The notes below the pieces were generated by a model. That model had not been told where the DNA came from. It saw only the letters and a list, made by a program, of their open reading frames with translations, and ran no database searches. This document shows positions 11,900 to 23,300 of a DNA stretch of 64,000 bases, in pieces (the first letter of the stretch is position 1; each line of letters begins with the position of its first letter). The DNA is taken from assembly GCA_951394405.1 (NCBI GenBank), contig OX596342.1:124001-188000 (forward strand), given 5' to 3'. Source of the stretch: Coprinellus micaceus (Eukaryota; Basidiomycota; Agaricomycetes; Agaricales; Psathyrellaceae). Made by a program: the position numbers and the translations under genes.

Positions 11900-14377
11900 A
11901 TGTCAGAAAGGCACTCTGCCGAGAACCCAGATCCCGTCTCAGTCGACGTGTCTGAGGAAAGTTCTCTACGAGTCCGATAATGGACACAACGGCTGTCTAA
12001 CCTCCAGTTTAGATCATTCACAGGGCGAGGGGTGGATCTCTACCCCATCTACGGCAGCTACCAGCATGGATACCTCGGTCATACGTAGACCATAGCACGG
12101 ACATTATGGACGTTGTCTTTCAGTATCTCAAGTCGCCCTCACCAGGAGACGAAGAGGACGAGGAGGACGATCACAGAATCGCCAACAGCGATTCTCTCGC
12201 CATAGCCTCCCTTTTCATACTCATTGAAGTGGCACGGTGGCTTAGCGCTCAAGAGAGGCGTACCCCGATCGCTATTTCCACATCCCTGCGGCTCTTCAGC
12301 GAATTTGAGCAATACGCTGCATGCGTCCTGCACCTACTTATGACTATCACGACCGACCACAACATCCTGTATCTTCACCATTTCGTCACTCTCCTCTTCC
12401 ACACTCTCCTAGAAGCTAGCCCGAGGCTTCTCCCTACGATGGCCGACTCTCACTGTATGCTTGATGTAGCAATCGTACTTTCGACGGCGACATACCGTAG
12501 ATCTCCCGTTCTGTACCCGATGGGCAAGGACCCCAAATCGAACGCATTCGTCGATGAAGAGGGGGACCAAAGTCTAGCCCTTTTCTATAAACTGACGATG
12601 CAGAACCCAAGGGGGATGGCGGAAGCCCTCATGGACGGAAGAATTTGCGATCCTGCCTCGTTTGTCGCCCAAGCCGTCGCTCGCATGAAATCTTTGAAAA
12701 GCGTCTCTGGGCTTCCCAACCTCAAAGGCCTGAGAGGACCGAATGTTGAGCTCGGGAGCGTTCGACACCTCGTCCTTTCTATGGGGTCCTTGATCAAACT
12801 AGAGCCCCAATTGCGCTACCTCTTCCTATACAGACCGGCGTACCCAGTGGCGTTTATGCGCACCCTCGCGACAATGACCGCGCTACTTTACAAGCGCATA
12901 CCACCTACGGGTGCTACCCAGGAGGATGAAAACGTTCGCTACCTGTTGGAGGTGGTGGCACTCACTGAACGGGTGGTTGAGTGGGTGGCGAGTACTTCAA
13001 CCAACGTCATCCGCAATTTGGGACGAATCATTCAATCGGGGGGCGTCTTCCACATCCTTGGATGGTGCGTTCCCCTCGTCGCTAACCAAAACAGAAGCAA
13101 GGTCGACACGATCTTCGACATTATCACCCCGTATGCCCTGTATCGGCACACAATGCATATATCTCTAGTCGGCATGTCGCAAGTCCTTCACCCGCAGTTG
13201 ATGAAGACACCAGACACGTCATACCGGAAGGGTTCTCTGGGGACGGCTATGACATACCTGGCATCATTCCGTGAATTTATGGAGGAAAAGACGCAACGCT
13301 GTTTGTATGATAGCTTCAAGGTGGGTGGCTCGTATTCTATTCCTCGGTGAGTGGAAGGCATTGATAGCATTCTGATTTTAGCATAATGATCACACGCGAC
13401 GAAGGAGTGCTCAACCGCCTCTCGTTGAGCGTGTGTGCAGCAAGTGCAGAACAGTCGCTTACTGCTCCGAGCAGTGCCAGATGGAGGATTGGAACGCCTT
13501 TCACCGGTATGAATGTCTTCCAATGTGTCAGCACTTCCACGGTACGACAGGCCATTTTGTCTTCTGCTACCCACGCTTGACGCCGCTTCGTCAGACCACA
13601 ATCCCAGTCGAAGCATGTATCACTATCGGTATCGCAAGCTACACACGACTATACTGTGTTACGGCTTCGAAGGCAAGGAACTGGAGAACCGGTGCATGTC
13701 TCCTCACGTTCCCGGGAACCGTGAACGGCATAGCCCCCTAAAGGTCCAAACTGGCATCGAGCTACTGTGGCGAGACCCCGACGCAGACGCTATCAAATCT
13801 GGAATGTCGGTGAGCGATTATGTCCGGAGGACCTCTCCACTGGTACCGCCGCACATGAGACCAAGGTTTGACGCCTTGATCTCCACATTCCAGCACTGGG
13901 CCGTCAGGGCTGGCCGGCGTGTCCCTGGGTTGTCCGAGGCAGCACCGTTTGCCCTTGGGTCCCTTCGATTGATAGAAAGACCCTTTCGATTTGGAGAGGT
14001 TGATATGATGGTGGTCTTGCTGTTGGAGCAGGTCAGACCGCTCCGGGAGGTGGTGGGGAGCTTGATAGAGAAAGACAGAAAAGTGACGGAATTTCTGCGC
14101 CGGGGCCCCGGGGTGGAATCTAGCTATGAAATTCTTGGAGGCTTGACGTATGCGACGTGAGTCCCTCTCAGATGTTTGATGTTACTGCCTACTGGCCGGG
14201 CTGACATGGTGCAACATCTGACACAGTCCCAAACGAAAATACCGCGAATGGAACGAAGCGATTGAGAAATTGAAAGCTAAACTGCGCCCCCAACAAGATC
14301 TTGTGGCGAGCAGATGCAATCTTTACAAAGGACCGATTTATTCCAGCGAGATAGGATGTGATGACCCAATTTCGTGA
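11900..14377 (+). CDS. MYND-type zinc-finger protein, copy 1
   Basis: The long exon 12013-13320 (436 codons) carries IIHRARGGSLPHLRQL at its head, then an all-helical region (LIEVARWLSAQERRTPIAI...). Exon 3 (13382-13541) encodes the finger: CSKC, YCSEQC, H and C, with HNDH in place of the usual first CxxC. Exon 4 (13595-14156) holds the C-terminal domain (YHYRYRKLH; GSLRLIERPFRFGEVDMMVVLLLEQV). Exon 5 (14227-14377) ends ...CDDPIS. Exons 2-5 join in frame. The first exon should start at 11900 (MSERHSAENPDPVSVDVSE). At the position where every other copy has a GT or GC donor this one reads GAG|GAAAGT, so first-intron splicing may use a cryptic GTCCGA 18 nt further or may fail. MYND fingers bind proline-rich partner proteins; no SET domain is present, so methyltransferase activity is not implied. 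The rest of the gene is intact. Confidence 0.8.
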
Positions 14378-15410
14378 AAACGTAGCTTTTGATATCAATC
14401 TACTCATTCGGTTGGCGTTTTAGAGGGAGAGTTCTTGGCATTAAACGCCCCCAACGAACCGGAAGCCATGGTAAGCGGGTGGGAGGCCCAGGTCTGCGTC
14501 TTGCGCAAAGCGGGCTGCCTCTTTGGATGTTCGAGCGAGCCTAGATAGAAATAATAAGGATAAGGATTGTGTCCTTTCGCGGAAGTGGTTTATCTTTTCG
14601 CGAGTACTAGTCCTCAACGGGCGTTTCTTTTCGACACGCTGGTCTGCACGTGCTGAATAATACCTGGTCCTCTGTGGTATCAGTATTGAGATTGTGAGCC
14701 AATGGATAAACGTGTCTGCCGATGATCTCCCGTGCATGCGGGCTATGTCTAAAGCTTGAAGGCCATTGGGGAAGGGGATGTTACCCAGCCGGTTAGACGA
14801 TTATACACCGTTAGGCCGTCTTCAACTCGGAGAAGGCACGCTCCAGAAATTACCGCTAATTGAGATATTGCCATTCACTAGGTTTTCAACGGACCCAAGG
14901 TTGACACTGGCGTCATGGATGATACAGAGGTGACATACCTCTCCCCCGATCAGGCGTACCCTTTCAACGCATTGGACACAGTGTTCCGAATTACTGTTCC
15001 GTTAGTCACCCCCAGCAGCGAATTGAAGGCCCGATTTCACTCCTCCGCCTATCCTCAAGCTTAGGATACTCAGATAAGTACGTGAAGGCACCTTTCCGTG
15101 GGGAGGGGCTCTCCGTGGTGTTGAGAACGATCATTCCGAAAGGCTCGCGGTCACCCATTATGGGCAGCATTCCCATAATTGGAGATGCTCCCCGGGTTCA
15201 CAGCGGGCGCGCTGGATCTGCTCTACCCAGGACCCCAGATGTAATTCCTCATGAATACTGCCAGTCGGAAGGGGGAATGTCAAGGGGTCGTCACGTGACC
15301 GCACCGCGCAACCGATCGCCACCGTGGCGCGCCGCGCGATTGCACCTTGACCCACTACCACTGCCATCACTGGCCCTCAAGCCCGTCAGCCCGTCGAAAG
15401 TCAAGGCAGT
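14378..15410. other. Intergenic gap between MYND copies 1 and 2
   Basis: About 1 kb without a supported gene. The last 70 or so nt, from about 15340, match the region upstream of the MYND copy starting at 33424 in inverted orientation, so the left limit of the inverted duplication lies here. Nothing else is recognised. Confidence 0.5.
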
Positions 15411-17804
15411 ATGGCGATGGAAGGCCCAGATCGCGACTCTGTAGATATCTCCGAGGCAAGTAGCAGGCCAATCTCCGCATGCGATGGTCACCAACCGTAT
15501 AAACCTAGACCACCCTGAGAGCAAAAGCCGGATCTCTTCCCCATATTCGTCAGTTACGACAATGTGTAGCTCGTGAATACGCAGAGCACGGCACAGACAT
15601 TCTCGATGCTACCCTCCAACACCTCAAGGGACCTTCCGGGGAAGAGGAGGAGGATCCGAACGAGAACAAAGCCAAAGAGCATGCAGCTCTCGGGGTCACC
15701 GCTTTGGCGACGCTCGTTGAGATCGCACGTTGGCTTAACTCTCAAGAGAGACTGACCCCATTAACCATTTCAACGTCTCTTCGGCTCTTCAGCGAGTCTG
15801 AACAGTACATTTCGTGTGTGCTTCATCTCCTTACTACAGCGCCGAACAGCAGAACCATCCTCCAGCTTCATGATACCGTGGCTTCCCTCTTTCACCTTCT
15901 CTTTGCGGCCAATCCCAGGCTCCTCTCAGCCGTCGCGAGCTCCCCATGCATGCTGGACGTGGTGCTTGTACTCTGGACGGCAACCTACTGTGATTACCCT
16001 CTGCTCTATCCCATGGGGAAGCGACCCGACTCGAATCCATTCGTTGACGAGGAGGGAGATTTAGCGATGGAACTCTTCCATAAGGTCACGATGATGAACC
16101 CGAAGGGCATGGTAGACGCCGTGATGGATGGGAGAGTCTGCGAGCATCCTATGTTCGTCACCAGAACTGTCGCTCGCATCGAAAGTCTCGAGTACATCGG
16201 TGATATCCCACACCTTTCCCATCTGGAGGGTCCCCGCGTCGAGATCGGAAACGCTCGTTACCTTATCGTGGCGGTTGATGCTCTTCTCAAGCTGGAGCCT
16301 CGACTGAGCGATCTCTTGCTCGCCAGATCCCAGCAGCCCGAGGCGTTTATTCGTACTGTCGGTACGATGTGCAAGAGGCTCTATGACCGAAATCCCCCCG
16401 GGGACGCGGAGCAAATGGATGAACGTGTTCGCCATTTTCTGGGGATTATCGACCTCACCGAGTATGTGGTTTCATGGGTTGCGTGCAACTCTACCAACAT
16501 TCTCCGCAACATGCGCCGAATGATAGATTCGGGCGCGTTTCATATCATAGGATATGTTGTCCCCTTCATCGCCGATCAATGGTACACCAAAGTCGACGCC
16601 ATCTTCAACACGGTGGTGCCGTACGCCCTGTACCCACACACGATGCGGATTTTCATTCGGGTTATAGTTGATCTCGTCAATCCCCAGCTACTCAAGACAC
16701 CAGATTCGTCGCATCGGAAGGGCTCACTAGGGACGGGTGTGATGTACATCTTACCGTTCCGCGGTTTTCTCGACGATGGGAAGCAACGTAGTCTATGCTT
16801 TAACCTCAAGGTGCGAGCGCAGTTTTACTTCACCTCAGCTCGCCTGACTCTGTATTTCGGGCCGCTAGCACAAGGAACATGTTGGTCGGAGACGTGCTAT
16901 TGAGACGCCGCACGAGAGGGTGTGCAGTGTTTGCAGAACAGTTGCGTACTGCTCCGTGCGATGCCAGGCGGAAGACTGGGAAGCAATTCATCAACACGAG
17001 TGCCGTGTTATGTACCTGGACTACCGAGGTACGACAAATGTCTCCTTCCGCGCTACTCATTTCTTATATGCCCTTCAGATCGCAATCCCAGCCGGAGTCA
17101 CTACTGTTACCGGTACCGAAAGCTCCACGCAAACATCCTGTGTTATGGCTTCGAAACTAATGAGGTGACGGATCGATCCCTGTCCCCTCGCCTTCCAAAT
17201 GGTGCCCTTAACTTCGATCCGGCGAAGGTCCAGACCGATGTGCCATTGTTGTGGCATGACCCAGATGTCTATCCCGCTATGTCAGGCATGACGCCAGTCG
17301 CCTACATACAGAGGACATCCCAGCTGATTCCGGAACACCTGAAGTCAAGGTTCGACGCTCTGACTTCTACGTTCCAGCGCTGGACCCTGCGGGCTCGTCG
17401 ACGCGGTCTCAATGCAGCGCATAATTCTGTCGTAGGCTCCCTCCGATTGATAGAGCGGGCATTCCGATTCGGAGAAGTCGATGTGATGATGGTCCTGTTG
17501 CTCGAGCAGGTCAAGCCTTTGGTGCTGTTAACTGGAACCTTGATGGAGAAGAATGAGAAGGGGACGGAATTTCTGCACCGCGGGGTGGATGCAGAGTCGA
17601 AGTATGACATTCTTGGGTGCTTGACATACACTGTGTGAGTACCCTTTTATTTGAGTTACGTCGCCTACATGAGTTCAACGTGCACCTAATCGGACTAGCC
17701 CTCGAAGGGTGTACTGTGACCCAGAGGAGGATGAACTTATTGATAAAGCGGTAGAGAAGTTTCATGGACGTCCAGGGATTGTGACGACAGAAATAAGGTA
17801 CTAA
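15411..17804 (+). CDS. MYND-type zinc-finger protein, copy 2, 722 aa
   Basis: Five exons close exactly: 15411-15455, 15509-16810, 16869-17028, 17079-17634 and 17699-17804 (723 codons with stop). Exon 1 gives MAMEGPDRDSVDISE and is followed by a 53-nt GC-AG intron (GAG|GCAAGT). The long exon is a helical, possibly ARM-like region (LVEIARWLNSQERLTPLTI; YTVIDLTEYVVSW-type helices). The finger is in exon 3: C468, C471, C477, C481, H490 and C494 fit pairs 2-4 of a MYND domain, while the first pair is H450-x2-H453 (HKEH) and not CxxC. The C-terminal domain carries YCYRYRKLH, a GSLRLIERAFRFGEVDVMMVLLLEQV segment and a short basic tail. It is the closest relative of the copy at 31026-33424, with which it forms an inverted repeat including 5' and 3' flanks. 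No defect is seen. Partner and process are unknown. Confidence 0.87.
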
Positions 17805-18113
17805 ATATGGGGCCGTTTTACGCACGAATGGTGCGTTGCCGCATCTACCCCATCAGAATACTCGCCCTAACTTCGCTCTACAGTTCCAAGCAGTCGACCA
17901 TTCTCCTCTGTGGACGTGATTGTTGCAGGTTAATAGAGATGCGACCGCGGTACTTGTCCCAGGCGAAGGGGTGGAACCAATTTTTTGCGGCGAGTTTACG
18001 GCTCTCGCAGTTGCCGATATGTTGATGTTCAATCCGCGCGGGCGAACCTTTCAAACCCTCTCTCCTTTAGGCACAGTGCGACGTGCTTGAATCAGATGAG
18101 CCATGAGACGCGC
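17805..18113. repeat. Duplicated 3' flank of MYND copy 2
   Basis: This non-coding stretch matches the reverse complement of about 30660-31025 downstream of the copy at 31026-33424: both begin ATATGGGGC, share GGCGAAGGGG and a GAGTTTACG block, and end GTGCTTGAATCAGATG...GAGACGC. The match stops abruptly at about 18113, where MYND-like sequence of copy 3 begins. Confidence 0.7.
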
Positions 18114-19445
18114 CTTGAGGACCCGGAGGAGGGACGCGCAGAGAGGCAGTGAGGGCGCTCTGAATGACACTCTATTTGATATATGACACGGTTCAGTGCT
18201 TCAGGTCAAAGCTGTGCGTGTGTAAGGATGGCCTAGGCCACCTTACGACTGAACTGGGTGGTGTGCACGCCATGCGAAATGATCAACAATCTCGAGACGC
18301 TTGTAAATGGCGGTTTTATAACGCTGCTCGCTGACTGCGTCGCCTTTTCCCAGGAAAAGGACAGTCGATTCCCCTCCATTATGAAACATATCCTATCCTA
18401 CGCGACTTACCCCAAGGTCTTGAGCGCCCTTTTGCCGCCACTGGGCTCGGCGATCGTCCCGAGGGCTCTCAATCTCAGAAAAAGTTCGTATCTTCAAGCT
18501 CTGGTCACTGACCTTGAGCCCCTCCGGAGAATGATCCTTGAGGGAAGCCAGGAGCGCCTCTGCGACAACCTCAAAGTAGGGTTCGACAGAGATAATCCTC
18601 GTAATTGACGCTCATTGTGTTTACGCTACCAGCACTCGATGCACCAATCCGGCGAAGGGGGTTCGCAACGTGAGAGGGTCTGTTCTGGGTGCCACACAGT
18701 CGTATACTGTTCGAGGGCGTGCCAACTCGCAGACTGGAAATCCCTGCACCGTCATCAATGCCCAGACATGCGTGCGAAGTACATGGGTGAGTGCCTACCT
18801 ATACCTACAAAGCATCATGAAATGTTCACAGCGCTCCGTTAGAGGACAAACCAACCCACAGCCACTACCCTTACCGTCTCAGGAAGTACCACGCGAGTCT
18901 CATGTGCAATCGCCACGAGGCTACCGAAATCCTTCGGAGGACAGTAATGTACACACGAGACCTCTGGCACGGGTATAAACCATGCGAGGTTAACCAGTCC
19001 ATCGTCATCCTTCCCGACGGCGATGAGGACCGGTCACCAGGATGGACTGCTCCCCTCGACGAGTATCTCTCGCGAACGGGCATGGATGGCTTCATGCCGC
19101 CCTATCTCAAGCCAAGGCTCGCCGCCTTCGTCTCGGTATTCCAGCAGTCGATCGCACAAGCACATAGTAGGCCATATCCACCTCTTCGTATGCGACAAGG
19201 TCCGGGGAGATTCGATATCCCTAACGACAGTCCTGGATCGATCAGGTTCGTGGAGAGGACCTTTCGCTGGGGAGAGGCCCGCGAGAAGAACGTCATCTTG
19301 TTGTTAGAGCAGGTGAAGGAGACGCCGGTATTCACCGGGCCTACACCCTCCATGGCGGAAACGCTCGCGTTAACGGCTACTGACAAAAATATTTATATAC
19401 GTCGGGCCTATTTTCAAGATCTATTCTTCATTCGTGTATGAGTGG
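18114..19445 (+). pseudogene. MYND-type zinc-finger copy 3, 5'-truncated
   Basis: Only the second half of a MYND gene remains. It starts with a fragment matching EDSEKGRAE of the 28-30 kb copy (about 18114-18144), followed by roughly 80 extra nt with stops in all relevant frames. Homology resumes at 18249 (LNWVVCTPCEMINNL...) and continues to the exon end after LCDNLK. The MYND exon is intact: HSMH, then CSGC, YCSRAC, H, C. The C-terminal domain (FDIPNDSPGSIRFVERTFRWGE) ends with one more frameshift just before the FVYEW-like end, at about 19400. The N-terminal 330 or so codons are missing, so no normal protein can be made. A shortened protein carrying the finger and C-terminal domain is formally possible, starting at 18273 or later. 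Its closest relative is the copy at 28027-30347. Confidence 0.75.
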
Positions 19446-20303
19446 TGAGTCACAGCACATCACGCGCAGAGATGGTTTCTGATACTGGTTCTAGCACTCG
19501 AATGTCCTTCTCACCCCTTGGGTTGGTCCATGTGCCACATGCGTCGACCCCAACGCTGTCAACGTTGGGTTCAGACTTGGGTCCGTGATCCATAAATATT
19601 GCCACCCCTCCGTTTCGGTCCTCTTCCGCTTTTTCATACCGGTCCTTTGCACCTCAGGATGCGCCAGTGGTTCTTAACCCTAAGAAGTTAGAACTGCCAT
19701 GGTGTACGTGATGCCCATGTCCCCCTCCAAGGCAACGGGCTCATAAACTCCGAACGTACGAGTAACTCCCTGGCTAGCGATAGGACGTCACCCAACGAGG
19801 GGCGTACGAAATATATACCAGGTCCTGGTACAGTACACCGACGCCACTGGTCTTCCTTTCACCTTCACCTTCACCTTCACACCCGACCGTCTCGTAGGGG
19901 TGATATAACGGACAAATCGAAACGAGACCCTAGTCTATATATACCATCTACAAGATATCCTATAAATACAGTTAGTATTGGGGGTGGGTGGGGTGGGTGG
20001 GGTGGTGGTAGTGATTGATATGCGTTTGAAGTTGATCATGATCGTGCTGGAAGAGAAACCAAGGTATGGTTGCGGAATGGAGTGGCGAATCGCGGTATAT
20101 ACGGACGGACGAACGAACGAACGAAGGGTGAGAGATTGAATAAAGGAAAGGGAGATGAAACAAAGGAAAAAGGGAGAAAACCGAAGGGAGAATCGAACCG
20201 CTACGACCCTATACGAGCGAACGAACGAAGAAAGGACGGAATCCAAGATATAATAGATACAGTCATCCGGGGGCGCCACGCAGGTATACCACCACCTCCC
20301 GCC
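19446..20303. other. Intergenic gap with simple repeats
   Basis: Convergent gap between the MYND relic and the EH-domain gene. It holds a triple CCTTCA-type hexamer repeat at about 19859-19880, the strong G-run block at 19980-20008, and ACGA/GAAC tetranucleotide repeats at about 20100-20126 and 20215-20230. No gene is supported. Confidence 0.55.
19980..20008 (+). other. Potential G-quadruplex motif
   Basis: Five G-runs of lengths 5, 3, 4, 3 and 4 are separated by single T residues, followed by GG-T-GG. One-nucleotide loops are the most favourable arrangement for intramolecular G4 DNA. The motif lies about 300 nt past the stop of the minus-strand EH gene, on that gene's template strand. Confidence 0.6.
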
Positions 20304-23300
20304 TCACAGCGCCACCCACCCCTCCCCGGGCCCAACCGGCCACTTCATCTCATCCCTCTCTCTCTCCCTCTCCCTCCTCCTCCCCCTCCCACCCACGCCC
20401 ACACCTCTCTCCCCCTCATCACTCTCACTCTCCCCACTATCCCTCCCTCCCCCAAACCCACCCCCCTCCTCATCCTCCCGCCCCCCGTCCCTCCCATACC
20501 CATCCACATCCCTCATCAACCCCGCCCTCTCCTCCCTCACCTCCCGACTCGAAATATGATGCGTCCCATTCGGATTCGGCGGCGGGATCCACCCCCTCCT
20601 CACATTCAACCCCGCCTCCGCCTTAAACCGCGCCTTCTCCAGCTTCGGCTTCACAGCCTCCAACCTCCCACTAATCTTATCCCCCGTCCGCTCAATCGCA
20701 CCTAGCATGCTCTTCATCGTCAACGGTGAGACCGAAGCGCCCGACGTCGAGGTCGCAGGTCCCGCAGGGGAACGCGCCTGATATTCGTCACGGTTGGAAT
20801 GGTGATGCGACGGAGATAGCGCCGCAGATGAGGAGGTGGAGGAAGGAGCCGCAAACGCCCCGGCACTGCTCACACTCAAACTCGTCCTTCTATGCGCACC
20901 CCTCCCCGACCCATTCGAGTTCAAACTCGCATGCCTAACCAACCCCGCCCCACTCCCTCCCCCACTCGTACTTCCACCTCCGCCCTCTCCCCCACCAATA
21001 CCACCCACTTTATTCGTCCTCCGTGGCGGTGGAAGGGGCGGGGGCACTAGGAGATGCGAATGCGACTGGTACCCATGCCCATGCCCGTGTCCATGTCCAT
21101 ATCCCTGGTTATGCCCACGCTCAGAGAACGTCGCATACGTCGGCGACCCCTGACTATCCGTATCAACCGTCGGCGCATCATCATCAAACGGGCTCGTCCC
21201 CCCTCCTGCCCCTCCCCCACTGCCACTCCCATTCCCCGACACCCTTCTCAAAATCCCAATCTGCATACTCTCCGGCCTCTTCCTCCTCGGGGGGACCTCC
21301 GGCGCCCCACCTCCCGACGCGGCCACGGGGGACGTGAGCCCCGATATAGACGGGCCCGAGATGAGCGGGGACGAGGGCTGGTTGAGCGAGTGTGAGCGGA
21401 ATACCCGTGTTGTTGGGGACGACGTCGTGCTGTGAGGGGGTATCGTGTCAGTCTTAGGTACTGTAGGTGCAAACGAAAAAAAAAAAAAAAAAAAAAAAAA
21501 ACCCCCCGAGATGAAGGAACAAAACACACCTAAACGCCTGCCCCACCCCGGGACTCCCCAACGGCGGCGTCCTAAACACATCCTCCACATCTCCCTTCCT
21601 CCCCTGCCCAACCGGACTCCCACTCCCACTCCCACTCCTCCCTCCTCCCCCATCATAATGCCCACTCCTCCCCCCTCCCCCATCATACCTACTCTCCCCA
21701 TAAACCGCATCAAACGCCGTCAAATCAGCTTCATGTCCACTCCTCAACGGCTGCAGCCTCCGATCCGGATGCATAGGCGGCGGCCCCGCCGGCAAGTCCG
21801 TCGTCACCCTCGACGGACTCCCATACGGACTCTGCGTGTACCCTCCCCCCTCGCTCGTGCCCGCGGACCCCGCACTGAAAAAGGGTGTACTCGCCCCTCT
21901 CGGCCTCGATCCCGAGCGAGACTGCGGCTGACTCCTCGACCCAAACGACGTCGTCGTCGTCGTCGGGGACCGCGACGACATCGACGGCGCACGTGCTAGA
22001 GCAACTTGCTCTAACGACGAAACGGAGATGCTAACGCTACTCGGCCTGCGGTGCGGGAGCGTCGGCTTGCCTTGGTGTAATTGAGCGTGCGTTGGGGGAG
22101 GCGGGGGGTACCGCCCCGCATACGGGTTCCCCGCGCTCGGCTGCGAGGTCGAGGGTGGGTTCGAGTACGAATACGGACGGGACCGAGCGTCTTCGGACGA
22201 GCCTGACGAGTCGATCGAGGGGGGTGGGGGCGGGGCGCGGCTTAGGCCTATTGGTGGTGGGACGGGCTTCGATGAGGATGAGGGTACGGGCCTTGAGGAT
22301 GAAGGGATGGGTTTGGATGAGGACGAGGGTGGGATGGGTCGTAGTTTGTTTGGAGAGACGGACCGGAGAGGTTTTGTATGCTGCGGTGGAGGTGGTGGGA
22401 TCGCTGAACTTGAGGTTGAGGCTGCGCTTCGGAATGGGTCGCCTAAACGAGTTTGAGAGGGATCCGTTAGAAAGGCTGAAATCACGGGAAGAACGGGTAG
22501 GATGAAAAGGAATGAAGCGAACGGAGATATGAGAAACGCAACGAAGAAATGAGGGAGAGACAACGGCTTCAAGTGAAAGTGCGCCTCGAAAAGTGAGCAC
22601 GTCCGACTCCAATGAAGCAGGACAAGAACATCAAGAACTCGAAGCTAAACAAACGCTGAAGCGAGGAGCGCTACACCTCGCCAGACAGTCACACTGCTCG
22701 ACAAAACAGGCAAAGACCTCGACAACGAGGACTACGCCCTTCGAAAAACGAAACCGAGGGTTTTACCCCCCGAGAACGGCTCCTCCGTTCAAACCAAAAG
22801 ACGAGCCCCCCGCAAAGAGAACAGCGTGTACGAAAGAACGTAAGCGCAACACCATCCCCACCCCAGGAAACTCGAAGGAGACCTTATGTAGAATAACACC
22901 TTCGAAAATAGGGACCGACCGACCGCCAAAACGAAGGACGACGACCGAAACCCCCAAGGAGGATGCACCTCCCCCACCGTCACCCCATGGCTGAACAGCT
23001 CGAGGGGTGGACCTCGAAAGGTAAACCTCGAAACAGCGAACCCAAACCACCCAAAACGACGACCCCCACCCCCAAATCCCCGAAACCCCATCCCAACCCC
23101 ACCCAACGAACGTCCCAGACCCGAAAATGGGAGCCCAAGTCCCCACCCGCGGTACGGAAACCAGGGACACAAGCCTCAACCGAGGTCGGAGCGGTACACC
23201 GACAAGCGGGAGGGTACGCCGACACTCAGAGGAAGAAAGAAGGAAGAAGGGCGAACCAACCACCCAGAACCACACCCCCAAAACAAAACAAAACAAAACA

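Larger units (their letters stand above)
15340..19445 (+). repeat. Left arm of inverted segmental duplication
   Basis: This arm contains MYND copy 2 and the truncated MYND copy 3. It matches, in inverted orientation, about 33500 to 28027, which contains MYND copies 5 and 4 in the same relative order. Homology is visible in exons, in the 53-nt first intron, upstream of the start and in about 300 nt of 3' flank. A deletion of about 1.3 kb relative to the right arm removed the 5' part of copy 3. The outer limits are approximate. Confidence 0.7.

Noticed and set aside
18258..18608. Independent 116-codon gene starting MVCTPCEMINN
   Set aside because: It is the surviving piece of the long exon of a truncated MYND gene and aligns with codons in the middle of copies 4 and 6.
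20070..21999. Long plus-strand open frames (about 105-211 codons) opposite the EH gene
   Set aside because: They are low-complexity Pro/Arg/His translations of the complement of Gly/Ser/Pro-rich exons. The minus-strand exons close as one 1190-residue frame with splice consensus.
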